This document shows, one piece after another, positions 49,751-60,275 of a stretch of DNA of 64,000 bases. The translations under genes were made by a program, and so were the position numbers. The DNA lies in the NCBI GenBank assembly GCA_028554755.1, contig JAPTOF010000009.1, positions 1,964,501-2,028,500 of the forward strand, read 5' to 3'. The notes beneath the pieces were generated by a model. The model was given only the letters and a program-made list of their open reading frames with translations, searched no databases and was not told the DNA's origin. How positions within the stretch are numbered: position 1 is the first letter of the stretch; each line of letters starts with the position of its first letter. Source of the DNA: Cordia subcordata. Lineage: Eukaryota > Streptophyta > Magnoliopsida > Boraginales > Cordiaceae.

Positions 49751-50999
49751 ATATAAGTCTATAAAGTTAGTTTGATTTAAACTACCTCTTCTACAACTTT
49801 GAGCTTCTTTTTTTTTTCAAAATTTTCAACTTTTTCTAAAGAAAAAATTATGGAGCTGGCACATATTTATAGACACGTATTTATACTTTTACACAAATAT
49901 ATTTCTTTTTAGAGTAGACACGTGTTTATAGACTATCTTACTTTTATATAGATATTACATCTTGTGCATTACGTGGGTCATCCGACTAGTTTATAATAAA
50001 TAGATATGAAGTTAAACTTAAAGGCATTTAATTTTAATGAGTCGACTCAACGGTGTGATTCTAAATGTACTTTCTGTGAGGGTCTTTAGATTAACTTATG
50101 GAAAAGTTATTTAAAACAATTTTGGCTTCAAGTGACTTTCTTTTATTTTAACTTTTTTTAGGAAATTACTCGTTTGAACAAAAGCTCTGATTCTAAAAAT
50201 AATTAAACAATTAATTGTTTGGTTGAGTAATTCTAAAAACTACCTTACATCATTAAAATGAGAATTAAAAATATAAAAATAGAATGTAAAAATAATTATT
50301 TAACCTTTTCTTTAAAAAATATTTTATTAGAATATTTTAATTTGATTTACGATATATAATAAAATATACAGAGTATTAAATGCACTATAATACAAGACAT
50401 TGAAAAAATATAAATGTTTGTATGTCAATGTTTTTAGATTTTCTAAGGAGTGTAGGAATGTATATAAAAATGTAAGGAGAAAATAGTAAATGATTTGGTT
50501 AAACTTGTTTTTTCTTAAAGTGTTTAAAATCATAAAAAGTAAAAACTGAAGATGGAGAGCCTTTTTAAATTAAACCACTTTATAAAAGCCTTTTTTTCTT
50601 CAATAAAACAAACATGATTATTTGCTTAAATTAAATTCTAAATAAATTTGATCCATTTGAAAGTCAAACAAGACACCATGTTTATCGAAGAAGGCCGACA
50701 TACGGGGAGGACTTTCATCGCACTAATCCAAACGGGCCATAGAGATTGAGGTAAAAAAAATTGAAAAACCCACAAGATTTTTTGTTGGACTTCTCTTGGA
50801 AATTGATAGCAAGAGCTTGGAATCAAGAAGTCGAAAATGTTGATTTTCTAGTAACAGATAGACTTTCTTGTAATCTATATACAATTCATTTTTGGTATAT
50901 TTGACCAAATCAATTGAACATGAGAATCACAAACTCAAGGTCATGAAGTTTGTGGACCATGTCGTGTCATATGTAGGAAAGGAGAAAAAAAAACCAATT
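49751..50999. other. AT-rich intergenic sequence
   Basis: No gene or clear element is visible; the reading frames are short and low-complexity. Confidence 0.5.
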
Positions 51000-51790
51000 A
51001 ATTTATTCAAAGTACGTACCTGATTTCCAGGAATTGGTTTATTGAATCTTGTGGAAATCAACACAAGTACGAGGTTGAAAAAAGTTAGAATTTTGACACA
51101 ATAATAAATTTGTCATCAGAATTCAAGTTTAGGTTATGAAAATTAAAGTTTGAGTTATGAAAATAGTTGAGTGCGAAACATATCCTGGAATAAATTTATT
51201 CAAAGCAGGTATCTGATTTACTGAAATTGGTCATTGAATCTTTGGAAATCAACACAAGTGCGAGGTTGGAAAAAGTTAGCATTTTGACACAAAAATAAAA
51301 TTGTCATCAGAATTCAAGTTTAAGGCTACATTTGTTTAGCGAAAAATGAAAAATATTTTTTGCATTTTTTTATGTTTGACTATTAAAAATGAACAAGTCA
51401 AAGAAAAATATTTTGTCGGTCAAATTAAAATATGTTGATTTCTCTAAAAAATGTTTTCCTTTTCTAAAAAAAAAAAGAAAGAAAACATTTTCGACAACAT
51501 ATCACATCTTCAACAACCCCCTACCCCCCCCCCCAACACAAAAAAAGCATCCCACCAACCCTCCCAATGTACATAAATATATTTTCTGGTGTTATTAAAA
51601 AAATATTTTTCAAGTAATTTTTATTGTGACAACCAAACAATGATTTTTGCTTATAAAAACAATTTTCTAGGAAAAAATTTTTAATTAAAAAATATTTTCC
51701 AAAACAAGTTATTTTTTGCAAAATAAACGGAGTCTAAGATATGAAAATTAAAGGTTGAGTTATGAAAGTAGTTGATTGCGAAATATAAGG
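51000..51790. repeat. Tandem duplication of about 190 bp, second copy split by a MITE
   Basis: Copy 1 (about 51000-51190) and copy 2 (about 51191-51323 plus 51738-51790) share ATTTATTCAAAG, AATCAACACAAGT, CGAGGTTG, TTTTGACACAA, GTCATCAGAATTCAAGTTTA and TTGAGTTATGAAA. The insert in copy 2 is the element at 51324-51734. Confidence 0.85.
51324..51734. mobile_element. Tourist-like (PIF/Harbinger-type) MITE, TAA duplication
   Basis: TAA flanks both sides (51321-51323, 51735-51737). The terminal repeats read GGCTACATTTGTTTAGC at the left and AGACTCCGTTTATTTTGC at the right (reverse-complemented), both continuing into GAAAAAT/AAAAAAT. The 411-bp body is non-coding and contains a C-run at about 51520-51534. 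The empty site is preserved in the first duplication copy as AAGTTTAGGTTATG. Confidence 0.8.
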
Positions 51791-51798
51791 TTATAATG

Positions 51799-51932
51799 GG
51801 ATTATGGATTAGTTCAATTGGTTGAGACTACTTTTCCAAAAGTAAGGTCCTAGATTCAAATTCTATGAGAATTGAGATTCAAATTCCATGAGAATTGAGT
51901 CACGGTTGAGAATTTTAAAAAAATTGAAAAAA
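51799..51932 (+). mobile_element. Short tRNA-derived SINE with A-rich tail and 12-bp duplication
   Basis: AAGGTTATAATG flanks the insert at 51787-51798 and 51933-51944. The head has an A-box-like TAGTTCAATTGG (51810-51821) and a B-box-like AGATTCAAATTCT (51852-51864). A 23-bp unit starting ATTCAAATTC is tandemly duplicated at 51855-51900. The 3' end is A-rich (about 51916-51932). The length is 134 bp. Confidence 0.8.
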
Positions 51933-51944
51933 AAGGTTATAATG

Positions 51945-53009
51945 AACTCCAAAATAAGCATTGTTCCTTAGGTTAAGCGAGAATCTCCTACATTAAATTT
52001 TCCTTTATATTTAATTGAAAAAGATTATAGAATTCTATTTCTTGGATTATCACTTTTTTTTTTTTGGAATTTCTTGGATTATTAGTTGTAATAAATAGTG
52101 CAATGATTTTCTCCTCTTCACAAATGTATACTAACGCCTTGTTTGGTACTATGGAATGACATGAAAAAGTGTCATCCAATGCAGAATGGTAATGGAATTT
52201 TTTTTTCCTTTTGTTTGGTTAAATCATATAAAAAAACCAGAATGGAATATCTATTTCATTTCATATGCTCAATAAAATCATTTTAACAAGTTAAAATGCA
52301 TAAAAATTCAATTCGATTGATCAAAATACTCTTTTTCTTTGATTCTACATAACTTAAGTTTATGCATAGCAATTATATATTTTTTTCCTTTTTGATATTT
52401 GAATTTTAAATTTTAAATTTTTTAATTTTTTAATAAACTTGAGAATTTGTGAGAGAGTAAATGAGGGATAAGCTAACTTTACCATTTTAACATGTAATTT
52501 TCATTCCACTTGAGAAGTTAGGAATACCCATTCCTTGCATAGATTTTATTATGCTCTGTAGAAACTGTGTTCCTATGAAGCACTATACACCTTAAATAAG
52601 GTCAAAGGCATGCGCTTAAAAAGAAAAAAATCTGAAGCTGTCATCTCCTTCTCTCCCTCTCACTCTCTTCCTCTTTCTTCTTTTTATCTCTCTCCAGCAA
52701 AATCAAACTGTCCAATTTTAAATCGGATATCACCATAGAAATCATCATCTTTGTGCGACCATAATGATAATCTTCAATCTTCATGTCGACTTTGTTTTAT
52801 CGTTGCAGCAGTGGTGTGTGTTATGGTGGTGGTGTATAATATGTGGTTGATGTATAGGAATGAAAGGATGGCGAATTTGGTTTTCTAACAAATAATTTAA
52901 AATAATGTAGATTAAACATTTGATGTTTTGGCTAAATCAAATTCGTCTATTCCCTGTATTAAAGTTTTGAATACATAATATAAAAATTTTAAATATATAG
53001 AACAATTAT
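51945..53009. other. AT-rich intergenic sequence with a possible MITE edge
   Basis: GCCTTGTTTGGTACTATGGAATG (from about 52138) resembles the terminus of a MITE, but no matching opposite end was found. The remainder holds no supported feature. Confidence 0.35.
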
Positions 53010-54007
53010 TTTGATCTAGGTCTGTTAATTGATTAGATAGTACAGTTATTCATTTTGAACAAATAGTTTGTTGGTTTTGAACATATAGAACAATAGTTTT
53101 AAACTAAGACTATTGATCAAATAGCACACTTATTCATTTTGAATCCATAGTGTATTGGTTTTGAATATATAGAACAATAGTTTTGAACTAGGACTTTTTA
53201 TTAATTAGATAGCAAACATATTTATTTTGAACTAATAGTGTATTAGTTTTAAACATATAGAATAATAGTTTTGAACTAAGACTATTAATTGATCAGATAG
53301 TACATTTATTCATTTTGAACCAATAGTATATTAGTTTTGAAATATAGAACAATAGTTTTGAGTTAGGACTGTTAATTGATCAGATAGCACACTTATTCAT
53401 TTTAAACCAATAGTGTATTGATTTTGAACATATAGAACAATAGTTTTGAACTAGCATTGTTAATTGATCAGATAGCAAACTTATTCGTTTTGAACTAATG
53501 GTGTATTGGTTTTGAATATATAGAATAATAGTTTCGAACTAGTACCGTTAATTGGTCAGATATTACACTTATTCATTTTGGACCAATAGTGTATTGGTTT
53601 TGAAGATATAGAACAATAGTTTTGATCTAGGATTGTTAATTGATCAGATAACACACTTATTTATTTTGAATTAATAGTATATTAGTTTTGAACTAGGATT
53701 GTTAATTGATCAGATAGCACACTTAAGGCTCGTTTGGATTGGCTTTTTTCAAAAGCATTTTTTTTAATAGCTTTTGAAAAATAACTTTTTTTGAGAAGCT
53801 GAAAATTCTGGAGTTGTATTTGAGCCTTTTTTTTTTTTTTCAGAGTTTCAGCTTTTTTGAAAGCCAAATCAAATAGTTATTGCAAATTTAATGCAACTTT
53901 TTCAATAAAAAAAGTGTTTTCCTAAAAAAAAGTCAATCCAAGCAGGCCCTTATTCATTTTGAACTAATAGTGTATTAGTTTTGAACATATAGGATAATAG
54001 TTTTGAA
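53010..54007. repeat. Minisatellite, about nine units of about 88 bp
   Basis: The unit contains TTAATTGATCAGATAGCACA, CTTATTCATTTTGAACCAAT and GAACATATAGAACAATAG. Units start roughly every 84-89 bases. One unit is interrupted by the MITE at 53726-53949. Confidence 0.92.
53726..53949. mobile_element. Tourist-like MITE inside the minisatellite, TTA duplication
   Basis: TTA flanks it on both sides (53723-53725, 53950-53952). The termini are AGGCTCGTTTGGATTGGCT and, reverse-complemented, GGGCCTGCTTGGATTGACT. Neighbouring units show the intact target CACACTTATTCATTTTGAAC, so the insertion point is certain. The length is 224 bp. Confidence 0.85.
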
Positions 54008-54059
54008 CACATACCAAATCTTCTTGCGTATCTTTATATAATTTTTATTTTGTGAACTT

Positions 54060-54215
54060 GTTTTTAAATTTTTGAATATGTAATATAAGAATTTTGAGCA
54101 TATATTATAAAAATTTTAAACATAGAGTATAATATATGAGCAAATAATATATGAGTTTTGAACTTATAATATAAAAGTTTTAAACCTATGATATAAAAAT
54201 TTTGAATATATATAC
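54060..54215. repeat. Short AT-rich repeats adjoining the minisatellite
   Basis: Recurring ATAATATAAAAATTTTGAA and ATAATATAAGAATTTTGAG units lie immediately after the 88-bp array and may be a degenerate extension of it. Confidence 0.55.
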
Positions 54216-55134
54216 TGTTACGTACTGTGCTCGTAATGTTCACGCATAATACGGTCTACAGTGCTCATGCAGAGCATTTGTATATATGGTGCACAATGTA
54301 ATGACTGCATTCCTTGAGTTGTGATGAGAAATGAATTTTTGAACTTTTTTTGGATGAAAAAGGACTTTTTAATTTAATTACTCGTAGTAAATTAAAAGAT
54401 AAAAATTAGAAGTTAGAATGACCATCTTTTTCATATCATTCTAGAATAAGAAACGACCCTAGGAGGTGTACAAATAACTTGTTAGAAGAAGATTTGTTAA
54501 AGTACCATCAAGAGTTTCTTTATCTTATTTTCCAAATATTATAAATGGGAAAAGAAGAATTACCTCCAAGATTCTTAGTAAAGCTATCTTGACGTACTTG
54601 ATATCATTACTAGGTCAATACCGATTTCTCCTCATTCTATCTCTTGCTGGTACAAGTGGCTACATTCGTGTAAAATAATCAATGATGGCATCATTGGATG
54701 AAAAGGATTTTAATTTCACTATAATAATAATATGTATCAATATTTAAAACTTTTCTTTCTTCTTTCTTTTAGTTCCCTTTTATTGCTTCGACCATGTCAA
54801 ATACTGTCGAAATAAAAGTCAAAATGATTTTACGATCACCTAATCGGTACTGAATATTAACGTTACAGAAAAAATAAGAATAATAAAATACTCCTATTGG
54901 GAAGAGAACTAAGATTTGAGGATCAAAGTTATAACTTAACATTCAAAAAGTGAAAAAAAAAAGAAAAAGAAAAAAAAATTAGCGTAGTATTAATTAAAGG
55001 AAAAAGGAAACAAAGTATGTTTCATTTCCCAAGCACCGTCCAAATGTCTACCAAAATGAAGGGAAATAAAATAGTGACATTTTTTCTCTTAATACTGAAG
55101 AATTTATCTTAAGGAATTTTACTTTCGATTTATC

Positions 55135-55136
<2 letters not shown>
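54216..55136. other. AT-rich intergenic sequence
   Basis: No gene or clear mobile element was found. An A-rich patch is at 54950-54980. Confidence 0.5.

Positions 55137-55200
<64 letters not shown>
55137..55200. repeat. Palindromic (AAT)n(ATT)n microsatellite
   Basis: About ten AAT/TAA units run directly into about twelve ATT/TAT units, so the run is self-complementary and could form a hairpin or cruciform. Confidence 0.95.
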
Positions 55201-55201
<1 letters not shown>

Positions 55202-55755
55202 CATTTCGTTCTGCAACCTTCCAACACGAGATGACTAAGTCAATGCCATGTCATTTTGATAATCTCCATTTCCATATCAAACTACGGTCTTCTTCAAAAA
55301 ATATAGTCACCCCAAGCTTCGAAGTCTTAACCGTGTACAGCTTTACTTTTAGGCAATTGGATTAAAAAAAAAAAACCCACTAATGGCAGACCAAGCTGTA
55401 AGGGCCATTGATTTTTAACATTTCTGAGCAGTCAAATACTATACCACAATTAGTGAAACCGTGTGTTTTCAACTGCATACTTCCACTATAACGCACCAAA
55501 CTTGCACATGTAGGTCACGTTTTACTATTAAAATTCTTCTGCTCATACTTTGACCCTCTCCAGTTTGGGATTTAAAGTTTAGCATGTCAAATTTTGAAAT
55601 ACATAACTCGATTGTAAAAGATATGTAATTTTGGTTTAATCAGGCACAAGAGCAATCGACGGGATTAATTGTAGAAAAATAATACGTACTAAACCTGATT
55701 CAAATCTAAAAATTGAATAACTCCTTAATTCTGAATACGTCGACACTAGACTAAT
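55201..55755. other. Intergenic sequence, no feature seen
   Basis: No coding or repeat structure could be supported. Confidence 0.5.
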
Positions 55756-56046
55756 GATGCGTTTAGAATAAGTTTATTATAAGATGCTTATTTATTGATC
55801 AAAAGGAGGCAATGTTTATTGTCATTATTATCTTATAATATATAAGACATATTATCACAAGTATCTTATTAAAATTTTAAAAAAAATCATACTTTTTATT
55901 TTAAAAGATGTAAGTAATCCACCCTTGTGCTTTTTTTATAATTATAAATAAGACATTTTATCACAAATAATTTATAAAAATTCAAAATAAATTATATTTT
56001 TTTTATATAAAAAACAACTTATAATAAGCTTATGCCAAATACAGCA
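55756..56046. mobile_element. MITE-like element with about 25-bp terminal repeats
   Basis: The left arm GCGTTTAGAATAAGTTTATT (continuing ATAAG) pairs with the right arm, which reverse-complemented reads GCTGTATTTGGCATAAGCTT (continuing ATTATAAG). The interior holds two similar AT-rich halves, each with a TAAGACAT..TATCACAA block. No clear target duplication was found, so the superfamily is open. Confidence 0.6.
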
Positions 56047-56625
56047 AAACTCGTAAGTGTCAGAAAAAGTTATTTGCAGTACAGGGAAATGCCATTAACA
56101 TTCCTTCCCACTAAACTATGATGCAACTATTGATATGTGGTGCTGAATACGCGAATACGCGAATACATATAGATGGCTTGCATTTTTTTTTTCCATGTTT
56201 CACACTACTTTGTGTAAGATACTTGAGCAATCCATAAAATTAAAGTGAAAAAGATAAGCACTTTTTCTTCTTCTTCATCTTCTTTTTTTTCTTTTTCTTT
56301 TTTTTTCCCTTGTTGGAATACTTATCCACTTTGGTGGATAGATACTATGTTTTAGAGCAAGAAAAGCTGTTAGTTTGATCGTTTTGTTGTATTGAATAAG
56401 TCAAACTCCAATAAAATCTTCTTGTTTTTGAAGCGTGGCAGGTCGGGATTAATCAAAATGGGAGACAAACATTCCTTTTGCATTACCAGCACTCATCCAA
56501 GTTACTGAGTCAGTTTTTAAAAAAATTAAAATTGAGGCATTGTGTTCAATTAGACTGCCAAGATTAATCCCAATAATACAAACGATTAACTATTCAGTGT
56601 ATATACAATAGTTTATTATGTAGAA
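56047..56625. other. AT-rich intergenic sequence
   Basis: Contains a pyrimidine-rich stretch (56262-56310). No gene or mobile element is supported. Confidence 0.5.
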
Positions 56626-56634
56626 ATTAATCTT

Positions 56635-57293
56635 TGGGTAAAATGCATGTTATCCGTTGTAATTTATATACGTAGCTAATTACCATCATGTGGTTCAAAA
56701 TATACCACATTATCTCTGTGTGCTTTTTAAGAAGCGGCACAATCTCCCCATATCCATTAACATTTTAACACCATTAAATAAGGCTTTCAAAGGACCAAAT
56801 TGTACTTAGAAAACCCTCTTAATATAATTTTTTACTTGAAAAAAAAAATTAATTTTAAAATTTCTAAATTAAAAAAAATTTAACTTTAATTTTTTTAAAT
56901 TTTTTATTTTTATTTTTATTTTTTAAATATTTAAAATTTAAAATTTTTTATTTTTTTTTGTAATTTTGAATCTTAATTTTATGTCTAAATTTTTAATTTT
57001 TAATTTTATATAATATTTTAATTTTATAAAATAAAGATAAATAAATTATGTTATAACTCTCAATAAGGGTGTTTTGGTTAAAAAAAAAGTGTAGTGAAGT
57101 CTAAAATTTAACATCCACACATGCAACAAAGAAGAGCGTAATGCACTCTCTGTGAAATTAGACGGAAAAAATTAAAATTGAAAATTATGTGCCACTTTTA
57201 AAAAGTATAGGGGGTAATGTGGTATGTTTTAAAACACATGGGGTGTAATCGACTATTTTCACAAACCACGAGAGGGTAACGTATATTTTACCC
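56635..57293. mobile_element. Non-autonomous Mutator-like element with about 110-bp terminal repeats
   Basis: The first 110 or so bases (TGGGTAAAATGCATGTTATC onward) are the inverted complement of the last 110 (reverse-complemented, GGGTAAAATATACGTTACCC onward). Shared inner blocks include CATGTG, ATACCACATTA and CTTTTTAA. A 9-bp duplication fits with one mismatch: ATTAATCTT (56626-56634) and ATTTATCTT (57294-57302). The 659-bp element is non-coding with a T/A-rich centre. Confidence 0.75.
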
Positions 57294-57302
57294 ATTTATC
57301 TT

Positions 57303-57483
57303 ATAATATTATAAAACTATGATTATTCATATTGGATAATAAATACATCAATTTACATAGTATCTACTGAAATATATATTTGTCACATGAAAATCATAAA
57401 ATCCATGTCCACCATATAGGGTTTTGGATCACTCCTCATATTAATCAATTATTTTTATGATTGAATTCTAGTCATTCTTAACA
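57303..57483 (+). mobile_element. Possible copia or TRIM LTR end with primer-binding site
   Basis: TTTTGGATCACTCCTCATAT and GTCATTCTTAACA, followed directly by TGGTATCAAAGTTGG (57484 onward), resemble the 3' end of a small plant LTR and a Met-tRNA primer-binding site. The LTR start and a second LTR were not found. Confidence 0.4.
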
Positions 57484-57524
57484 TGGTATCAAAGTTGGGT
57501 CAATTTTTTTGGCTTCGTGCACAT

Positions 57525-57680
57525 GTGATGTAATAGGGAGGTAGAGAAAAAGCTCAACCAAGTATGATTGAGGATATTTTTTTATTGATTTTCTGAGATA
57601 GAAGTAGCCTTTTCAAGGAAACAACCCTTCAAAAAGAAAAGATACAATACCAGAATTCAGATATTGGCTCCCCCCTAACA
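57525..57680 (-). mobile_element. Candidate 3' LTR fragment of the chromovirus
   Basis: On the minus strand TGTTAGGGGGGAGCCAATAT (from 57680) follows the chromovirus coding end, and an AATAAA lies within the next 110 bases. The segment is short, and its far end (TATTACATCA, about 57530) is not proven. Confidence 0.4.
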
Positions 57681-57739
57681 AACAATATTCCCTTTTTATA
57701 TATAGGTTCCTTTGTCATGTGCTAAGTATGAAATCATTC

Positions 57740-60275
57740 TAGCGTTTTGGCATGACTAAGACATGTGTGCTCCTTCTAGGTGCTGCTTGGTACGCATCCT
57801 TGGGTGACGTCATTTCATTGCCCTCCCCATGAAGACAGACCTTGTCCTCAAGGTCCCAGGCTGGGTACTTGTGTTTGAATTCCACTATATCTTCTCATGT
57901 AGCATCTTCTTGGCAGATTAGTCCATTGAATCAAATGTTGAGAGACAAGCTACCCTTGACGGTGAATTATATGAGAATCTAAGACTCTCAAGAGCTAGAG
58001 ATCCCAAAAAGTCAAGGTAGGATATGGTAGCTGATTATTTAGGATAGGAGGAACAGAGTTGTGAAATGGCTTCAAAAGAGCAACATGGAACACTAGATGT
58101 ATTCTGGCACCTGGAGGAAGTTGCAAGTGATACAGTGCCTTTCCCACATTCACAATAATTTTATAAGGCCCAATGCAGTTAAGCTTTTGGCTTGAGTGAC
58201 CTTGAATGGAAGTCTGCCGGTAAGGTTGCAATTTGAGCCATACCCAATCTTCAATATGATATTCTTTATCTGTACGATATTTGTTAGCCTAATTCTTTGT
58301 GCGATTTTGTGCACAACTGAGGTTTAGTTTGAGTTGTCGAATGATTTCACTCGTGACGCCAACTCTTGATCCACAGCAGCATTAGAAGTATTGTGAGGAA
58401 AATAGCATAGGATAGTAGGGGGCTCTCGGCCATAAAGCGCCTGGAACAAAGTCATACCAATAGATGCATGATAGGAGGTATTATACCAAAACTCTGCCCA
58501 GGGCAAAATCTTATACCAGAGTTTAAGGCGATCAACCACAACAAGAATTTTAGTTTTACCCATCGACGGAGGCAAGCCTATGATGAAATCTATGGCAATA
58601 TCTTCCCAAACCTGAGAGAGAATAGGAAGGGGCTGCAATAAGCCTGTAAGAGCTGTATTAAGAAACTAGGTTTGCTGAGAAATAAGGCAATCTTGTACAA
58701 ACTGCTTAATATCTCGACGAATAATTGGCCAAAAAAAATGATTCCTGGAGATGATAAAGAGTACGGCTAAACCCTGCATGACCACCGATAGGAAAGGAAT
58801 AGTACTCTAAAAGCAACGTATGGTGCATAGGAATATACAGTTTGTTGTTGTAATACAACAATCCATTTTTAACTAATAAGTAAGGGACGGTTGGTGAATC
58901 AGATGAAATTTGCTCATGTAAACACAATAAAATATGATTAGCTTTATTACCTACCCGCAATGTATTGAAAAAATCCGCCAAAGGTCCCAACATAGCTAGC
59001 AAAGACCCCTCACGAGGTCGAGAAAGTGCATCTACTACAACATTATATTTTCCAGGCCGGTACATAATATCAAACTGAAAATCTTGTAGCTTACTTCGCC
59101 AATGTTGTTGTTTTGGCTTTTAGATGGTCTGGTCAGTAAGGTTTTTGAGGCTTTGTTGATTAGTAATAATGGTGAGCTTGGAACTAAGAAGATAATGTCT
59201 CTATTTAGCCACCATAGAGGTAATAGCATACATCTCGCGATGGTATGCTGATGAAGCGAGCATTCGTCCTGATAATGTTTTGCTGAAATATGCAGTAGAG
59301 TGTCCTTGCTAAGAAAGGATGGCACCTGTTACAACACTAGAAATGTTTGTTTCCACAGTAAATGGTCAAGAGAAATTGGGAACAGCAAGCCCTGCAGTTG
59401 TGGTCATGGCAATCTTCAGATGATTAAAAGCATTAGTGGCAGTGAAGTTTCACTGGAATGCATCCTTCCTTGGCATGTTAGTGAGTGGGGTCGTAAGAAT
59501 GGTGTAGTGGCTAATGAAGCGCCGGTAATACCCTGTCAAACCCAAAAACCTCATAATTCTTTAATTGTGGATGGTTTTGGCCACTCCATAATAGCACGAA
59601 TCTTATCAGTATCCATGTCCACTCCCTGAGCAGAAATAATATGGCCAAGATATGCAACCTCAGTTTGACTAAAAACGTACTTAGACATCTTTGCTACAAA
59701 CCGATTATCCAAGATTTCTATAAAACCTGTGTCAAGTGAATGAGATGATCATCAAATGTCTTGCTGTATATCAATATATCACAAAATAACCAACGCAAAT
59801 TGTTTTAGAAAATCTCGAAAAGTATGGTTTATGGCCGCCTGAAATGTGGATGGTGTGTTCGAGAGACCAAAGGGCATAATGAGGAACTCGTAATATCCTT
59901 CATAATTGTGAAGGGCTATTTTTGGGATATCCAAAGAATAAACTTGGATTTAATGATACCCTACTCACGAATCCAATTTAGAAAAGAATTGAGCACCATG
60001 AAGCTTATCTAACAGTTCCTCTATCATGAGAATAGGTAAGCGATCATGGATGGTAATTGCATTTAGTGCCCTATATTCAGCACAAAATCGCCAAGACCCG
60101 TCTTTCTTCTTAACAAGCAAAACAAGGGAGGAAAAAGAACTAGTGCTATGCCTTATGATTTCTTCATCAAGCATTTCTGCGACCAAGCATTCAATTTTTG
60201 ATTTTTGAAAGTGAGGGTAGCAATACAGCTTGACGTTTATCGGAGCAGCATGGGGATTAAGGTGGATATGATGAT
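57740..60275 (-). pseudogene. Ty3/gypsy chromovirus pol remnant
   Basis: Read on the minus strand from 60275 downward. RT begins [20 protein letters not shown], then [20 protein letters not shown] and [21 protein letters not shown] sequence (to about 59965), followed by the rest of RT with frameshifts. RNase H is at about 59035-59325 (ISAKHYQDECSLHQHTIAR). The integrase zinc-binding region follows MYRPGKYNVVVDALSRPREG (59065 downward). An integrase fragment (58638-58324) jumps from LVVVDRLK to LWYKILPWAEFWYNTSYH. C-terminal QLPPGARIHLVFHVALLKPF (about 58110) is followed by a weak chromodomain-like tail (about 57960-57800). The jump removes most of the DDE core, so it cannot integrate. The 5' part is cut by the LTR at 60276. 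Confidence 0.85.

Noticed and set aside
52136..52560. MITE starting GCCTTGTTTGGTA
   Set aside because: The left edge looks typical, but no inverted partner or target duplication was found on the right.
53010..54007. CRISPR-like array of regular repeats
   Set aside because: Units are contiguous tandem repeats without unique spacers, in plant nuclear DNA.
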